From Ailanthus altissimus (Eukaryota; Streptophyta; Magnoliopsida; Sapindales; Simaroubaceae), in contig OX327706.1 of the NCBI GenBank assembly GCA_946807835.1, forward strand, positions 20,139,001 to 20,203,000: DNA of 64,000 bases, in the 5' to 3' direction. The position numbers and the translations under genes are program-made. The notes below the pieces were generated by a model. It was not told the DNA's origin. It saw only the letters and a program-made list of their open reading frames with translations, and ran no database searches. This document shows, one piece after another, positions 62,873 to 64,000 of the stretch (the stretch's first letter is position 1; every line of letters starts with the position of its first letter).

Positions 62873-64000
62873 CGAGCTTCAATAGATGATAGGATAATTA
62901 ATTGATTTATTTTTTATGTTATAAGTATATTTTAGTTTATATAAGATGTATTTAAAATTGAACGTGTTATTTTTTATAATTGTGATAATGTAATTCAAAT
63001 AGAGTATGTTTTAAAATTATACGTGTTATTCTAAAAAATATACTAATTATATAATTTGATTATAATATTACTAATATAATATAATATAATATTAACATTG
63101 TAATATGATTGATATATATATATATTTATATATTTTTAAAAATTCCATTGAATTGCCGATTATCAAAGCCACCAACATTTATTTCCCTTCTACTATGTCT
63201 CAACGGTTAAGAATCGAGAAACACAAATTAAGTTTTAATTGATTTTTTTTTTTGGAAAAATAAATTAAATGTAAATTCATCAACAAAATAAGTATGTATT
63301 TTATATGATAAATATTTGTTAATAAATAAAAGAGATTAATTTTATATGGATAGAGATACATTATATTAAACATATAATGATAACTTTTTAGAGGAAAATT
63401 AATCATAAAACTATTTATATTGAACCAAATAGCTAAAAAAATTAGCTTTTTTGATCAAGTAAAAACTAACTTAAAGTGCTCATTTAATTAGAAAAACAAA
63501 CAACCTTAAATAATTGAATAAGCGAAATTAGGTAATATTTGCTTTTTTGATTGAATTTTGAATAGATCGGAATGCTCAATAGAGTTGAGTGACTGAATCT
63601 GGATAATCTATTTGTTTATTTTACTCAATATATGCATATAAGTGTTAAGTGGTTTATTTTTTTAATTAAAAAATTGGAAACTAATATGTTTACATTTATG
63701 CTTTTATAAATTTTTAACATTAAACTAATAAAAGAAAACATGAAAAATATATAAATAAAATAATAGTTAATTTTTACAAATTAATATTGAAATAATATTA
63801 ATCTGAATTTTATTACAATTTTTTTAAGATATAAATATATATTCTTTTAAGTTATACATACGTAAAAAGCTCATTAATTGTAAAATTTTTCAGCACGATA
63901 AGTACGAATTTTACATGATGGTATTTAATAATAAATAAAAGAGACGGGTTTTATATAGATATAAATATAATATATTAAATAGGTAAAGATATTTTTAAAA
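62873..64000. other. AT-rich spacer to the window end, no gene seen
   Basis: Extremely AT-rich, with short TA-repeat tracts near 63110-63140. No coding, RNA or transposon-end signal was found. Confidence 0.6.

Noticed and set aside
1..64000. CRISPR arrays, operons, riboswitches, tRNA and rRNA genes
   Set aside because: Intron-bearing plant genes and plant transposons dominate. No regular short direct-repeat array with unique spacers and no cloverleaf or rRNA sequence was found.

Overview
This is a gene-poor stretch of nuclear DNA from a eudicot plant. Four intron-containing protein genes of plant families sit in very AT-rich, transposon-filled spacer. GT-AG introns, plant-only families (a BTB-TAZ protein, a class I formin, a plant D-type cyclin) and typical plant retrotransposons show this. 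There are no prokaryotic features, CRISPR arrays or phage genes, and I found no tRNA or rRNA gene. I cannot name the species from sequence alone.

Layout. 1-990: decayed 3' end of a LINE. 1970-8265 (minus): condensin-II subunit CAP-G2, five coding exons, 1259 aa, every exon junction in phase. 8.7-16.2 kb: spacer with one copy of a dispersed repeat (10.4 kb), a 208-bp tandem duplication and a small inverted-repeat transposon. 16276-17748 (minus): D-type cyclin, five exons, 336 aa, with an Rb-binding LxCxE motif and an upstream E2F-like site. 17.9-32.8 kb: transposon-rich spacer holding an inverted-repeat element, a non-autonomous Mutator-like element that keeps an open MuDRA-type exon, a solo LTR with 5-bp target duplication, and a few exon-like relics. 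32.9-42.1 kb: nested transposons, with a minus-strand LINE split by a Copia element (target duplication TATTT) and, at its upstream edge, a 2.8-kb solo LTR (target duplication TATAG). 45315-47627 (plus): BTB/POZ-TAZ protein, five coding exons, 376 aa, with a multi-exon 5' leader carrying an intron-split upstream ORF. 51709-55565 (minus, convergent with the BTB-TAZ gene): class I formin, four exons, 923 aa. 55.9-64 kb: AT-rich spacer with a hAT-like element full of AT-rich minisatellite, and a second copy of the dispersed repeat with LTR-like ends.

The four genes do not form a pathway; each is an independent plant gene. Two are cell-cycle or chromosome genes (CAP-G2 and cyclin D), one is a cytoskeletal nucleator and one is a calmodulin/hormone-linked regulator. 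The least ordinary items are the spliced upstream ORF of the BTB-TAZ gene, the uninterrupted MuDRA-type exon inside the Mutator-like element, the clean transposon nesting, and the unassigned exon-like pieces downstream of CAP-G2. I saw no clear evidence of a wholly new biological system.
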